DNA of 46,415 nt, taken from contig WANZ01000027.1 in assembly GCA_015521515.1 (NCBI GenBank), forward strand, positions 1-46,415, written 5' to 3'. The position numbers and the translations under genes are program-made. Position 1 is the stretch's first letter, and each line of letters begins with the position of its first letter. The stretch is from Candidatus Iainarchaeum sp. (GTDB lineage: Archaea; Iainarchaeota; Iainarchaeia; JAADDC01). Shown piece after piece: positions 13,683-21,559 of the stretch. A model generated the notes under the pieces. It worked only from the letters and a program-made list of their open reading frames with translations. It had not been told where the DNA came from and searched no databases.

Positions 13683-14321
13683 GTGAGGAGATATATTGAG
13701 GAGTTAAGGGGATTGGTGCTGAAAGGAGTATTTATGTATATCTTAGTGTACGTTGTGTTGGTAGCCTCCTTTACTCTGGTGGGAAAGGGATTGTACTTCC
13801 TTGGTGTGAGGGATGTGATGGCCTTTTACCTTGACGCTGTGGCAAAGCTGGCACTCATTCTTGTGATACCACCTTTTCTGCTTATGTTTTATGGGTGGTT
13901 GAGAGATGCCCTCACAAAGGAGGAATCACGTACACTAAAGAAGTATATCATATATTCCTTTGTTGCGGCCATCCTTTCTGTAATTGTATCTTTCTATCTA
14001 TCAGGACAGGTAGTGTTCTACCTTGCGAGAACACTATCCTCCCTGGTGGGGGCAGAGCTATTGATTACCCCAACGGATGTGATCGGATTCCTAACCTATT
14101 TTACTATTATCTTTTACATTCTCTTTCACCTCCCCCTTATACTCAAGCTTCTTATAAGGTATAAGCTCCTACCAAGGGAATCTATAGAGAAAAACCGGCC
14201 GATTATCTACACATTTATCTTTATATTCTCAGCCATATTAAGTCCTGGTGATCTTCTTGTAGCAGATGTCATAATAACCCTTGTTGCTATCCTTCTCATA
14301 GAGGGAGCAATAAGGATATAA
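13683..14321 (+). CDS. tatC: TatC, twin-arginine translocase subunit, 212 aa
   Basis: Six hydrophobic segments and the TatC end signature (ENRP equivalent: IEKNRPIIYTFIFIFSAILSPGD, recognised as the family pattern of a basic residue, a long helix, then a TP/SPGD turn) in a protein at the short end of the family's usual range of about 220-260 aa. TatC is the membrane receptor for folded precursors that carry RR-type signals. The start is GTG, 10 bp after the stop of the fibre-like gene. tatA follows after 22 bp with its own TATA box overlapping the tatC stop. The location inside a surface-protein island suggests that some cargo is encoded nearby. Confidence 0.85.
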   Translation: MRRYIEELRGLVLKGVFMYILVYVVLVASFTLVGKGLYFLGVRDVMAFYLDAVAKLALILVIPPFLLMFYGWLRDALTKEESRTLKKYIIYSFVAAILSVIVSFYLSGQVVFYLARTLSSLVGAELLITPTDVIGFLTYFTIIFYILFHLPLILKLLIRYKLLPRESIEKNRPIIYTFIFIFSAILSPGDLLVADVIITLVAILLIEGAIRI

Positions 14322-14343
14322 AGGAGCTCTTCCATCTTCTAAC

Positions 14344-14523
14344 ATGCTAAACATAGGAATAACAGAAATCATCCTAATAATCATAGTGTTGGTGGTGCTC
14401 TTCTTCCCCTACAAGGCAAAGGACTTCATAAGAAATATAGGTGTTGCCATAAGAGCGTTTCAGGAGGGTGCCAGAGAGGTTGAGAAGGAGCTAAGAGGAG
14501 GGGAAAAGAAGCGCAAAAGATAA
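14344..14523 (+). CDS. tatA: TatA, twin-arginine translocase pore subunit, 59 aa
   Basis: Short N-terminal hydrophobic helix (IGITEIILIIIVLVVLFF), a hinge (PYKAKDF), then a basic amphipathic helix (IRNIGVAIRAFQEGAREVE): the TatA/TatE layout with the conserved Glu in the membrane segment and LGKAIREF-like motif. The usual Phe-Gly at the hinge is Phe-Phe-Pro here. A TATA box (GATATAAAGG, 14314-14323) sits about 26 bp upstream of the ATG and overlaps the end of tatC, so tatA can also be transcribed alone as a leaderless mRNA. Confidence 0.85.
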   Translation: MLNIGITEIILIIIVLVVLFFPYKAKDFIRNIGVAIRAFQEGAREVEKELRGGEKKRKR

Positions 14524-14547
14524 AAACCACCCCACCCTTAATGTGCT

Positions 14548-14706
14548 GTGAACATAGAGAAGAGGAACTTCCTGAAGGCTATCCTGACAGGAGGGGCTAT
14601 GATAGCTCTTCTCTTTCTGGGCATTGATATAAAGAAAAATACCTTGGAGTCTTCCGAGGTGGAGGTGAGGGTGGAGGGAGATAGTTTGGTGATAGATAGG
14701 AAATAA
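14548..14706 (+). CDS. Small protein with Tat-like (Lys-Arg) leader, 52 aa
   Basis: The sequence begins MNIEKRNFLKAILTGGAMIA, then LLFLG: a KRxFLK motif, a moderately hydrophobic segment, then a charged tail of about 27 residues. This fits a twin-arginine signal in which the first Arg is replaced by Lys, a variant known from a few genuine Tat substrates. The GTG start is supported by a TATA box (GATAAAAACC, 14519-14528) centred about 25 bp upstream, overlapping the tatA stop. It sits directly after tatC and tatA. It may be a membrane-tethered Tat substrate or a TatB-like helper; it ends 2 bp before the convergent cdc48 stop. Confidence 0.6.
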   Translation: MNIEKRNFLKAILTGGAMIALLFLGIDIKKNTLESSEVEVRVEGDSLVIDRK

Positions 14707-14708
14707 CC

Positions 14709-17404
<2,696 letters not shown>

Positions 17405-17405
17405 C

Positions 17406-17424
17406 TGTCAAATATTTTTTGACA
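17406..17424. promoter_or_regulatory. Inverted-repeat operator TGTCAAA-N5-TTTGACA
   Basis: Perfect 7-bp arms (17406-17412 and 17418-17424) with an AT spacer. It lies between the regulator's TATA box (17427-17436) and its start codon (17404), where a bound dimer would block polymerase recruitment. Likely target of the adjacent wHTH protein. Confidence 0.6.
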
Positions 17425-17426
17425 AA

Positions 17427-17436
17427 GTTTAAAAAT
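17427..17436. promoter_or_regulatory. TATA box of the HTH-cdc48 operon, possibly shared with hsp20
   Basis: GTTTAAAAAT is centred about 27 bp upstream of the HTH start (17404) on the minus strand. On the plus strand it would place a start site near 17458, exactly at the base of the hsp20 leader hairpin. A second plus-strand box, TTATATAG at 17446-17453, would start transcription near 17477. Confidence 0.5.
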
Positions 17437-17457
17437 CTTTGGCTATTATATAGTAGT

Positions 17458-17525
17458 GGAGAAAGGGGGTGAGAGCATGAGGAGGTGGGCTATGATCTAG
17501 TCTGCCTCCTCTGCCCCCTTTCTCC
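17458..17525 (+). promoter_or_regulatory. hsp20 leader hairpin, candidate RNA switch
   Basis: Outer stem of 12 bp (17458-17469 with 17514-17525), inner stem of 7 bp (GAGGAGG 17479-17485 with CCTCCTC 17505-17511). The inner 3' arm contains CCTCCT (17505-17510), complementary to the hsp20 Shine-Dalgarno AGGAGG (17531-17536), so the leader could switch between a closed hairpin with the SD free and an SD-blocking pair. A 7-codon reading frame lies inside. The outer stem is only transcribed if the upstream TATA is used. Confidence 0.5.
17477..17500 (+). CDS. Putative 7-codon leader ORF (MRRWAMI) before hsp20
   Basis: An ATG at 17477 followed by six codons and TAG, located about 27 bp downstream of TTATATAG, the right distance to be the first codon of a leaderless transcript. 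It covers the 5' arm of the inner hairpin stem, so a ribosome on it would disrupt that stem and release the CCTCCT arm. This is a candidate regulatory mini-ORF; it may equally be chance. Confidence 0.3.
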   Translation: MRRWAMI

Positions 17526-17543
17526 CTTATAGGAGGTGATAAC

Positions 17544-17975
17544 ATGTATGATCCATTTGAAGAGATGAGAAGGATACATAGAGAACTTGATAGAATGTTC
17601 TCATCTTTGTTTGGAAGGGTAGGGGAGCCTCAATATATAAGAGAGCCCGCTATAGATCTGATAGACGAGGGCGATCACTTCCTGCTGGTAGTGGAACTGC
17701 CAGGGGTAAACAAGGAGGATGTAGAGCTTTATGTCAACAGGGATAGCGTTACCATAAAGGCTACGAGGAAGGCGAGGGAAGAAAGGAAGGGTAAGAGCTA
17801 CTACTTGAGGGAGATAGGAGTATCCTCCTTTTACAGGACAATAACCCTACCAGAACCTGTTATCCCAGAGGAAACAAAGGCCTCCTTCAGGAACGGTGTG
17901 TTGGAGGTAAGGTTAAAGAAGGAAAAGCCAAAGCTGGAAGGGGAGGAACAGGGCTTTAAGGTGAAAATAGAATAA
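17544..17975 (+). CDS. hsp20: Small heat-shock protein Hsp20, 143 aa
   Basis: The alpha-crystallin domain spans residues about 33-130 with the classic ELPGVNKEDVELYV and FRNGVLEVRLKK (A-x-x-x-n-GVL) motifs. The C-terminus has an IxI-like GFKVKIE anchor. It is an ATP-independent holdase that keeps unfolding proteins soluble. The start has a near-perfect Shine-Dalgarno (AGGAGGTGAT, 17531-17540), unusual beside the many leaderless genes here, which points to translational control through its long leader. Divergent from the HTH-cdc48 operon. Confidence 0.95.
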   Translation: MYDPFEEMRRIHRELDRMFSSLFGRVGEPQYIREPAIDLIDEGDHFLLVVELPGVNKEDVELYVNRDSVTIKATRKAREERKGKSYYLREIGVSSFYRTITLPEPVIPEETKASFRNGVLEVRLKKEKPKLEGEEQGFKVKIE

Positions 17976-17986
17976 TATAATATGTG

Positions 17987-18358
17987 ATGGCTTCCATTCT
18001 TTTTACCCTGCTCCTTATCCCCCTTCTTCAAACCCTCCAGTCCCATACCTACTATCTACCCGTGGGTGAAATTGCTTCCTCTATGAGGGATGTGTACATA
18101 CGAAGCGATTTTGAGAGAGGTGTGTATATGTATATGAAGTATTTGGAGGAGTTGTGCAATTCTATGACGGTAGAACAGTGCTATTCTACTTCTAATTCTC
18201 TTTTTAAGGCATTTCTGAAGAAATGGGAGAGGGTAGTAGATATTACCTATTGTGAGGATCCTATTGCAGTGGGAGAGGATGAAATATACCTATCCTGCCC
18301 CATAGAAGGCAGGATAGGGAATGCAATCATCTACATACCAGGAGGGGGAAGTCCATGA
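17987..18358 (+). CDS. Secreted small protein of a pilin-like cluster, 123 aa
   Basis: The N-terminal hydrophobic segment (ASILFTLLLIPLLQTLQS) looks like a signal peptide or anchor. The mature part has four Cys (EELCNS, EQCYST, TYCEDP, LSCPIE), probably disulfide-bonded outside. It is the first of four tightly overlapping small genes (17987-19146), each with one N-terminal hydrophobic helix. A GTG lies immediately before the ATG. I do not recognise the family. It may be cotranscribed with hsp20, 11 bp upstream. Confidence 0.5.
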   Translation: MASILFTLLLIPLLQTLQSHTYYLPVGEIASSMRDVYIRSDFERGVYMYMKYLEELCNSMTVEQCYSTSNSLFKAFLKKWERVVDITYCEDPIAVGEDEIYLSCPIEGRIGNAIIYIPGGGSP

Positions 18359-18612
18359 GAATAGATTTCGTAATGTACATGCTTTTCCTTCTTGGTATGA
18401 TGGCAGTTGTGAGCGAAATAAGTATTCCCAAGATGGACGTTCAGATGGTAAACCTTTGTAAGGATATGATATACTTTTCCCAGGAAAGAGCAGTATCTCT
18501 ATCTCTTCCCTGTAAAACAGAAGAGGGAGGTATCTACTTTGGGGGTGCAAGTCTTTCTCTTCCTATAACCTATGGAGTGGTGGTGTACAATGGTCACCTA
18601 TCAACCCCTTGA
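18355..18612 (+). CDS. Pilin/pseudopilin-like small protein, 85 aa
   Basis: N-terminal MRIDFVMYMLFLLGMMAVVS is an anchor helix followed by a short beta domain with a Cys pair (VNLCKD, SLPCKT). It overlaps the preceding gene by 4 bp (ATGA) and the next gene by about 23 bp, so the cluster is translationally coupled. Likely a minor subunit of a filament or secretion pseudopilus; the function is inferred from layout only. Confidence 0.5.
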   Translation: MRIDFVMYMLFLLGMMAVVSEISIPKMDVQMVNLCKDMIYFSQERAVSLSLPCKTEEGGIYFGGASLSLPITYGVVVYNGHLSTP

Positions 18613-18937
18613 GGTGCTCATTACAATCCTTGTAGTGAGCTTCCTATTTTCCTTGGGATTTATACATCTATACTCGATGGATGTTTTGTTGATGAACAAA
18701 AAAGTAGATAGGGAAATCATATCCCTTCTTCTTACGTCTGAGAAGGTTATGAATAGCATAGAGGTTGACAGGTTGGGAGTAAAGGCAATGAATGTGGTTG
18801 ACTGCTCTAGAATTCTATGCAATGAAGTATCCTACATAAGGTGCGGTGAGTTTAGGTGTGGAAAGAGGGATGGGATGGTGGTGAAGAGGGTTGTTATGTA
18901 TAATGGAAGGGTGGTGGAGCTGGAGGTGGGTCAATGA
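18590..18937 (+). CDS. Pilin/pseudopilin-like protein, 115 aa
   Basis: I prefer the ATG at 18590 (MVTYQPLEVLITILVVSFLF) because it puts a Glu at the start of the hydrophobic helix, as in type IV pilin-like proteins. The upstream in-frame ATG (18572) would overlap the previous gene further. After the helix comes an amphipathic alpha spine (DREIISLLLTSEKVMNSIE) and a C-terminal domain with four Cys (VDCSRILCN, YIRCGEFRCG). Overlaps its downstream neighbour by 4 bp. Confidence 0.5.
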   Translation: MVTYQPLEVLITILVVSFLFSLGFIHLYSMDVLLMNKKVDREIISLLLTSEKVMNSIEVDRLGVKAMNVVDCSRILCNEVSYIRCGEFRCGKRDGMVVKRVVMYNGRVVELEVGQ

Positions 18938-19146
18938 GAGGGTATATGTTGTTATTAGAGGCGATAGTGGCAGGTCTCATCTTCCTCTCTCTTCTTATCC
19001 TTCTTCAACCTGTACATGAGGATATATCACCTCTTGTTTTGTTTGTTTACGAAAATGATAGGGTGAGTGTAGGGTTAGAGAAAGGAGAACACGTCTATTG
19101 TAAAGGAGAAAGATATGATATCTTTGCTAGTCTAGTGTGTAAATAG
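18934..19146 (+). CDS. Type IV pseudopilin-like small protein, 70 aa
   Basis: The N-terminus RGYMLLLEAIVAGLIFLSL closely resembles prepilin leaders (G followed by an aromatic, Leu run and Glu, then a helix), and the mature part is only about 45 residues with two Cys (VYCKG, LVCK). Start overlaps the previous stop (ATGA). Its 3' end overlaps the convergent gene at 19127 by 20 bp. Probably a minor pilin. Confidence 0.55.
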   Translation: MRGYMLLLEAIVAGLIFLSLLILLQPVHEDISPLVLFVYENDRVSVGLEKGEHVYCKGERYDIFASLVCK

Positions 19147-19453
19147 TACAATCTCTGAGGATAAATGTAGTGCCCTCCCCTCCACCGTTACAGGAAACAG
19201 GGTAGCAGATATCCTTCCAGCATATTCTTCCCTCCCCACAGTCTATAGAAACCCTGTAGGGTGCGTATATCTTTATGTTGTCTACCACTTGACACATCTT
19301 CATCCTGTCCTCTATTACTTGGGACAAGTACCTTAGATGAGTTTTCCTTATGCCTTCCTCTGCTGATGTGTAGGTGGTGTAAAAGATGCTAAGGAAGGCA
19401 AACACAAAGAAGGCAGTAACGGCGGTGTTTATAAGGTAATCTACTGTTATCAT
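19127..19453 (-). CDS. Membrane-anchored pilin-like protein, 108 aa
   Basis: A short N-terminus and a hydrophobic helix (YLINTAVTAFFVFAFLSIFY) precede a helical spine and a Cys-rich small domain (MKMCQV, IDCGEGRICWKDICYPVSC, RDCTIY). The 4-bp overlap with the stop of the upstream gene makes a two-gene operon with the class III signal protein. Faces the plus-strand pilin-like cluster. Confidence 0.5.
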   Translation of the reverse strand: MITVDYLINTAVTAFFVFAFLSIFYTTYTSAEEGIRKTHLRYLSQVIEDRMKMCQVVDNIKIYAPYRVSIDCGEGRICWKDICYPVSCNGGGEGTTFILRDCTIYTLD

Positions 19454-19626
19454 GGGGAAGCCCCACTCTCCATCTCTGAAATGATCTCTTCTATACCTTG
19501 GGAGGCACTCCTGTACTTTGACATGAGGCTCTCTGAGGAGGATTGCATGTTGCTAAAGAGGTAGAAGGCCAGCGCTGCAAGAACTGCAATTACAATGAGA
19601 AGCTCAGCGGATACCTGGCTTCTCAT
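19450..19626 (-). CDS. Class III signal peptide (pilin-type) protein, 58 aa
   Basis: MRSQVSAELLIVIAVLAALA is the archaeal class III leader pattern: a basic residue, Q, S/A, E, then a continuous hydrophobic helix, as in EppA/PibD-processed pilins. The mature protein is about 55 residues and ends in a helical, Ser/Glu-rich tail. The ATG at 19626 was chosen because the TATA box at 19648-19655 is about 25 bp upstream and because it starts exactly at the leader; in-frame ATGs farther upstream would run into the promoter. Confidence 0.6.
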   Translation of the reverse strand: MRSQVSAELLIVIAVLAALAFYLFSNMQSSSESLMSKYRSASQGIEEIISEMESGASP

Positions 19627-19647
19627 GTAATTAATGGGCATTCTCAC

Positions 19648-19655
19648 ATTTAATA
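19648..19655. promoter_or_regulatory. Bidirectional TATA box
   Basis: ATTTAATA (TATTAAAT on the other strand) is the only TATA-like element between the divergent starts at 19626 and 19677. It lies 25-26 bp from each, so both genes would be leaderless from one box. Confidence 0.55.
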
Positions 19656-19676
19656 CTTTTCCCACCCATTCCAAAC

Positions 19677-20225
19677 ATGGATAGAGGTGAAGCAACAGAG
19701 ATGATTATATCGTGGTTGACCCTCTCTATTGCTTTCTCATGGAACCTAAACCCCTATCAATTTCTATATACTCTCCCCCTATCCCTTGTAGCTGTAGGTA
19801 CGGCGTTTCTTTTCCACGAACTCGCCCATAGGTATGCAGCTAACATGTTTGGATATCCTGCAAGGTTTATTATGTGGAGCGAAGGACTACTGCTTGCTAT
19901 AGGTTTAGCAGTACTTACCAATGGTAGATTCGTATTTGCAGCTCCTGGGGCTGTTTATGTGTTTGGAAACCCTACAATAAGGGAAAATGGCATAATTTCA
20001 GCTGTGGGACCGCTTGCAAACCTTATAATGGCAATAATATTTTATTTACTAGCCTTTCTAACAGGATTTCCTATATTCTACTATGTAGCAAAGGTAAATG
20101 CATTTATAGGTACATTTAACATGTTGCCCATCTATCCCCTTGATGGATCCAAGGTATTTGCATGGAATTTGGGCGCCTATCTCCTGCTGCTTATTCCTTT
20201 GGCAGTGCTGGCATTTTATATATAA
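19677..20225 (+). CDS. Site-2-protease family (M50) membrane metalloprotease, 182 aa
   Basis: The zinc motif HExxH is present in a transmembrane segment (FHELAHRYAAN, residues about 46-56) and the third ligand region is NMLPIYPLDGSKVF near 150-163 (the N-P-x-x-P-L-D-G pattern). About five or six hydrophobic segments; no PDZ domain. S2P enzymes cut within membrane helices of anchored regulators or signal peptides. Divergent from the class III signal peptide gene, with which it shares a promoter region, so a link to processing of small membrane proteins is conceivable. Confidence 0.85.
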   Translation: MDRGEATEMIISWLTLSIAFSWNLNPYQFLYTLPLSLVAVGTAFLFHELAHRYAANMFGYPARFIMWSEGLLLAIGLAVLTNGRFVFAAPGAVYVFGNPTIRENGIISAVGPLANLIMAIIFYLLAFLTGFPIFYYVAKVNAFIGTFNMLPIYPLDGSKVFAWNLGAYLLLLIPLAVLAFYI

Positions 20226-20439
20226 ACCTGTCACCACTATAGTGAATGCACACCTATATAAGGTGGAATACTATCTTACATACGCGCACGGATGAGGGGG
20301 GTGTTAGCCAAGTAGAGGGGCATAAAAAGTGGGAGAGGCCAAGAGCAAGGCCCAACGGCCAAAGGGAAATGGGAGAAGTGTTAAGGCTCTTGGCCTCTCC
20401 CCCCGGAACATATTAAAATAATAATCACCTATTTCTACC
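20226..20439 (+). ncRNA. Candidate structured non-coding RNA
   Basis: There are no reading frames of note. A strong TATA box (CCTATATAAGG, 20253-20263) would start an RNA near 20283. Within the next 125 nt there is a perfect 16-bp inverted repeat (20331-20346 with 20386-20401) enclosing a small GGCC-CAAC-GGCC hairpin and a purine-rich stretch, followed by ACA near 20407. The layout could fit an H/ACA-type guide, but I cannot place the required pseudouridylation pocket. It lacks the SRP, RNase P and 5S conserved cores. The next gene has its own box (ATTAAAATAA) about 26 bp upstream of its start. Confidence 0.45.
20331..20401 (+). repeat. 16-bp perfect inverted repeat inside the candidate ncRNA
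   Basis: The arms GGGAGAGGCCAAGAGC (20331-20346) and its exact reverse complement (20386-20401) are separated by 39 nt. It would be a very stable GC-rich stem at high temperature. Confidence 0.85.
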
Positions 20440-20994
20440 ATGCAAAACCTTATTTCCGTTGTTAGATCCATGCTTGATTCTGGAGCTACGGTAACGGAGA
20501 TAGTAAATACCCTTAAGGAGATGGGTGTATCAGAGGAGGATGCAAAAAAGCTTATTTTGCTTGCAAACAGAGAGATACTCCTTACACTGAGGAATGAACT
20601 AAAGGATGTGGTAAGATCTGTGTTGGAAGAGGAAAGGGAAACTTTTGTATCCGATGTAAAGGAGGATCTAAGGTCTTATCTGGATGCTCAGCTGAGGATG
20701 ATAAACAGGAATCTCTTCAAACTTACAAGAGATGAGATGAATAAATATATCTCTGAGCTCTCTAGGGTGGAAGAGAAGGTGGATGTATTGGAGAGAAAAG
20801 TGTTAAGATTAGAGGAGGAACAGAGCAGTTCTCCCATAAAAACCAGAAAGCTTTTACACCCTAAAATAATCCTGTCTGCTATAGGTGTAGCCCTTCTCAT
20901 TGTAGGGGCGGTAGTTGAGCTGGAACAGCTGTGGAAGATAGCGGTTATGGTTATTGGAGCTATTATGGTGCTGGGGGGATTGTTGATTGGTTAG
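20440..20994 (+). CDS. Coiled-coil membrane protein, 184 aa
   Basis: An N-terminal helical region (residues 1-50, with a UBA-like pattern, TVTEIVNTLKEMGVSEEDAKKLI) is followed by a long charged coiled coil (50-130) and two C-terminal transmembrane helices (IILSAIGVALLIVGAVVEL and IAVMVIGAIMVLGGLLIG). The coiled coil would face the cytoplasm. Not a family I can name. The ATG is leaderless-compatible with ATTAAAATAA upstream. The ATP-grasp gene follows with a start in or just after its stop. Confidence 0.6.
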   Translation: MQNLISVVRSMLDSGATVTEIVNTLKEMGVSEEDAKKLILLANREILLTLRNELKDVVRSVLEEERETFVSDVKEDLRSYLDAQLRMINRNLFKLTRDEMNKYISELSRVEEKVDVLERKVLRLEEEQSSSPIKTRKLLHPKIILSAIGVALLIVGAVVELEQLWKIAVMVIGAIMVLGGLLIG

Positions 20995-21559
20995 TGTGGA
21001 AGAGGCCTTTGAGATGGTGTCAGAGTATGTAAAAATTCCTAGAATGGTGATTACAGATAGAGAAGAGGTGGAGTGGAATATCTTTCCTGCTGTAGTAAAA
21101 CCTGCCACCTTTGAACACAAAACAGAGAAGGGACTGGTGTATACTAACATTCTTGATAAAGATGGACTTCGGAAAGCGCTGAAAAGAGTGCTTTCCCTCT
21201 ATGAAAAGGCTATAGTGCAGGAACAAATAAGGGGATTAGAACTCATCCTTGGTATGAAGAGGGAGAAAGGCTATGGGGATGTTCTTATGTTGGGATATGG
21301 AGGTGTTATGGCAGAGGTAATGAACCGCTTTGAGGTTAGACTAGTTCCTTTAAATGGGATCGATGTGTGGGAGATGATAGAGGATTTAAACATTCCAAGA
21401 GTGTTTAGAGGGATGAAACTGAACATAGAGGACCTGGTTTCATCGGTGGTTGCCTTTTCCCGTTTTGTGGAACACTATAAACCATCATCAGCAGAGATAA
21501 ATCCCCTAATGCTTAATGAAAAGGGTGCTTTTGCTGTGGATGTAAGAATTATGGTTTGA
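20987..21559 (+). CDS. ATP-grasp protein like the ADP-forming acyl-CoA synthetase beta subunit, 190 aa
   Basis: Residues about 25-190 follow the ATP-grasp fold of NDP-forming acyl-CoA synthetases: FPAVVKPA (lysine-containing nucleotide strand), GLELILGMKREKGYGDVLMLGYGG, and the end signature SAEINPLMLNEKGAFAVDVRI (Mg-binding ExNP). Family beta subunits are around 230 aa, so the N-terminus is shortened, and no alpha (CoA-binding) subunit is encoded beside it. Start is TTG (20987) overlapping the previous gene, or GTG at 20996. It may act with an alpha subunit elsewhere in substrate-level ATP formation, or be a derived ATP-grasp ligase. Confidence 0.72.
   Translation: MVSVEEAFEMVSEYVKIPRMVITDREEVEWNIFPAVVKPATFEHKTEKGLVYTNILDKDGLRKALKRVLSLYEKAIVQEQIRGLELILGMKREKGYGDVLMLGYGGVMAEVMNRFEVRLVPLNGIDVWEMIEDLNIPRVFRGMKLNIEDLVSSVVAFSRFVEHYKPSSAEINPLMLNEKGAFAVDVRIMV

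Noticed and set aside
20283-20410. RNase P RNA, SRP 7S RNA or 5S rRNA
   Set aside because: I looked for the conserved cores (GAAAGUCC-type CR-I, the GGAAGG/AGCA SRP loop, the 5S CCGAAC loop) on both strands here and at 1531-1915, and did not find them.
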